The translations under genes and the position numbers were made by a program. Of a stretch of DNA of 5,857 nucleotides, positions 4,944-5,857 are shown in pieces. A model generated the notes under the pieces. It did no database searches. It saw nothing but the letters and a program-made list of their open reading frames with translations, and was not told where the DNA came from. Position 1 is the stretch's first letter. Each line of letters starts with the position of its first letter. This DNA is from Clostridia bacterium (GTDB lineage: Bacteria; Bacillota_A; Clostridia; Christensenellales; Aristaeellaceae): positions 1 to 5,857 of the forward strand of contig JAFXMP010000168.1 in the NCBI GenBank assembly GCA_017530275.1. The letters run 5' to 3'.

Positions 4944-5666
4944 ATGAACAGGAAATGGATCAGCCGCTTATGTATTTTAGGGGCATTTTTTTGCTGCCTG
5001 GCACTGCTGCCCGCCGCTCCCCGTCCAGCGCGGCCCGCCATTCCAGCGCGCCCTGCCCAGAATGCGGAAACAAGGGTCTTAGCCGGGCGGGTGATCCTGG
5101 TGGACGCGGGACATGGCGGCACAGATGGTGGAGCGCGGGCGAAAGATTCTGGCACATGGGAAAAAGAACTGAACCTGCAAACAGCCCTTGCCCTGAAAAG
5201 TCTTTTAGAGCAGGACGGCGCATCTGTTATCATGACCCGAGAAACGGATATGCAGTACAGCGAAAACAAACGTGCCGATCTGACCGCCCGCCTGAACCTC
5301 GCCAGGGAGGGCAGTGCAGATATGGTCATTAGCGTTCATATGAACGAATACCGCACCCGCAAAGAATCCGGTCCCCAGGTATTCTACCGGGAAGGACAGG
5401 AAAATAGCCGCTTGCTGGCGGGCTGCATCCAAGCCGCCCTGATCGAAACCTTGAAACCGTCCAAGGAGCGCAGCGCATTGACGGGAGATTATTTCATCCT
5501 GTCTCTGGATATTCCCTCCGTGCTGGTGGAATGCGGCTTCATTTCCAACGCTGCCGAAGAAGCCCTGCTGCTGACCCAGGAATACCGGGAAAAGGTCGCC
5601 CAGGGCATCCGGGACGGGATTGTGGAATACTATATGCTGAAAGAAAGGCAGCAGACAACACACTAA
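4944..5666 (+). CDS. cwlD: N-acetylmuramoyl-L-alanine amidase CwlD (spore cortex)
   Basis: CwlD is a zinc amidase that strips peptides from cortex muramic acid during sporulation, so that the deacetylase PdaA can form muramic-delta-lactam, the mark read by germination enzymes. The 240-aa product has an N-terminal signal or anchor (about 1-24) and a Pro/Ala/Arg-rich linker (about 25-38). The Amidase_3 domain follows (about 49-231), with zinc ligands His57 in VDAGHGGTDGG, Glu73 in WEKELNL and His132 in ISVHMN, and the catalytic Glu196 in SVLVECGFISN. The QVFY (145-148) and ENSRLLA (153-159) segments also match CwlD rather than cell-separation amidases, and there is no wall-binding domain. Other amidases of the family remain possible but less likely. 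GGAGG lies 7 bases before the ATG. A sigma-E-like promoter and DnaA boxes lie directly upstream. It appears monocistronic, with its own terminator. Confidence 0.9.
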   Translation: MNRKWISRLCILGAFFCCLALLPAAPRPARPAIPARPAQNAETRVLAGRVILVDAGHGGTDGGARAKDSGTWEKELNLQTALALKSLLEQDGASVIMTRETDMQYSENKRADLTARLNLAREGSADMVISVHMNEYRTRKESGPQVFYREGQENSRLLAGCIQAALIETLKPSKERSALTGDYFILSLDIPSVLVECGFISNAAEEALLLTQEYREKVAQGIRDGIVEYYMLKERQQTTH

Positions 5667-5693
5667 AAGAGTAAGCGTTCAAGTACTCTTTTT
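5665..5693 (+). terminator. Rho-independent terminator of cwlD
   Basis: AAAAGAGTA (5665-5673) pairs perfectly with TACTCTTTT (5684-5692) around a 10-base loop, and the run of T residues ends at 5693. The stem begins inside the cwlD stop codon, an unusually tight arrangement. The A-run on the left arm could also give weak termination from the other side. Confidence 0.8.
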
Positions 5694-5700
5694 CTATATG

Positions 5701-5732
5701 AAAAAGAAGCAACCCATTTATGGATTGCTTCT
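5701..5732 (-). terminator. Rho-independent terminator of the rRNA operon
   Basis: On the minus strand, AGAAGCAA (5732-5725) pairs with TTGCTTCT (5712-5705). The stem continues past one mismatch with CCAT/ATGG, and a run of five T residues follows (5705-5701). It lies 7 bp after the 3' end of 5S rRNA. With the cwlD terminator it forms a back-to-back pair only about 8 bp apart, insulating two convergent units. Confidence 0.85.
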
Positions 5733-5739
5733 CATGGAA

Positions 5740-5855
5740 TCCGGCGGCGACCTACTCTCCCGGGCCGTGTCCAGCCAAGTACCATCGGCGCTGAAGGTCT
5801 TAACTTCTGTGTTCGGTATGGGAACAGGTGGAACCCCTTCGCCATTGCCACCGGA
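5740..5855 (-). rRNA. rrf: 5S ribosomal RNA
   Basis: The minus strand reads TCCGGTGGCAATGGCGAAGG at the 5' end, contains the conserved ACCGAACACAGAAGTTAAG and GGTACTTGGCTG blocks, and ends GAGAGTAGGTCGCCGCCGGA. The two ends pair over 9 bp to form helix I, which sets the boundaries to within a base or two and gives 116 nt, the usual bacterial length. It is a component of the large ribosomal subunit. A terminator follows directly, so it should be the last gene of an rRNA operon (16S-23S-5S) entering from the right. The rest of that operon is outside the window. Confidence 0.96.
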
Positions 5856-5857
5856 AA

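Overview
The window (5857 bp, moderately GC-rich genes with AT-rich spacers) looks like chromosomal DNA from an endospore-forming Firmicute of the class Clostridia. The evidence is a CwlD-type cortex amidase, Firmicute-style TGTGGATAA DnaA boxes, strong Shine-Dalgarno sequences, rho-independent terminators and a 5S rRNA gene of bacterial type. A finer placement (for example Christensenellales-like gut or rumen lineages) is only a guess.

Layout, left to right. Positions 1-312 are the promoter-proximal end of an IS5-family insertion sequence, cut by the window edge. Positions 313-752 carry no convincing gene, but 563-727 hold an unusually dense run of GC-rich hairpins. Next come three genes on the minus strand, read right to left: a GTG-started membrane-anchored protein of 178 aa (3611-4147), the tRNA-dihydrouridine synthase dusB (2656-3600, 10 bp downstream, so probably one operon) with a likely terminator behind it, and a large secreted protein of about 600 aa with an SH3-like segment (753-2555).

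Positions 4148-4943 form a roughly 800-bp non-coding region between divergent genes. It holds a good sigma-A type promoter for the minus-strand operon, several dyads, two AT-rich tracts, and eight DnaA-box-like 9-mers in 326 bp, four of them perfect. This is the most remarkable part of the window. It is either a replication origin away from the usual dnaA locus or, more probably given the orientation of the rRNA genes, a DnaA-titration or regulatory cluster.

At the right, cwlD (4944-5666, plus strand) follows a sigma-E-like promoter that lies 36 bp from the last DnaA box. It ends in its own terminator, which faces the terminator of an rRNA operon read from the right on the minus strand; the 5S gene (about 5740-5855) is the last gene of that operon. 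The physical link between a DnaA-box cluster and a mother-cell sporulation gene suggests, but does not prove, coupling of replication status to cortex maturation.
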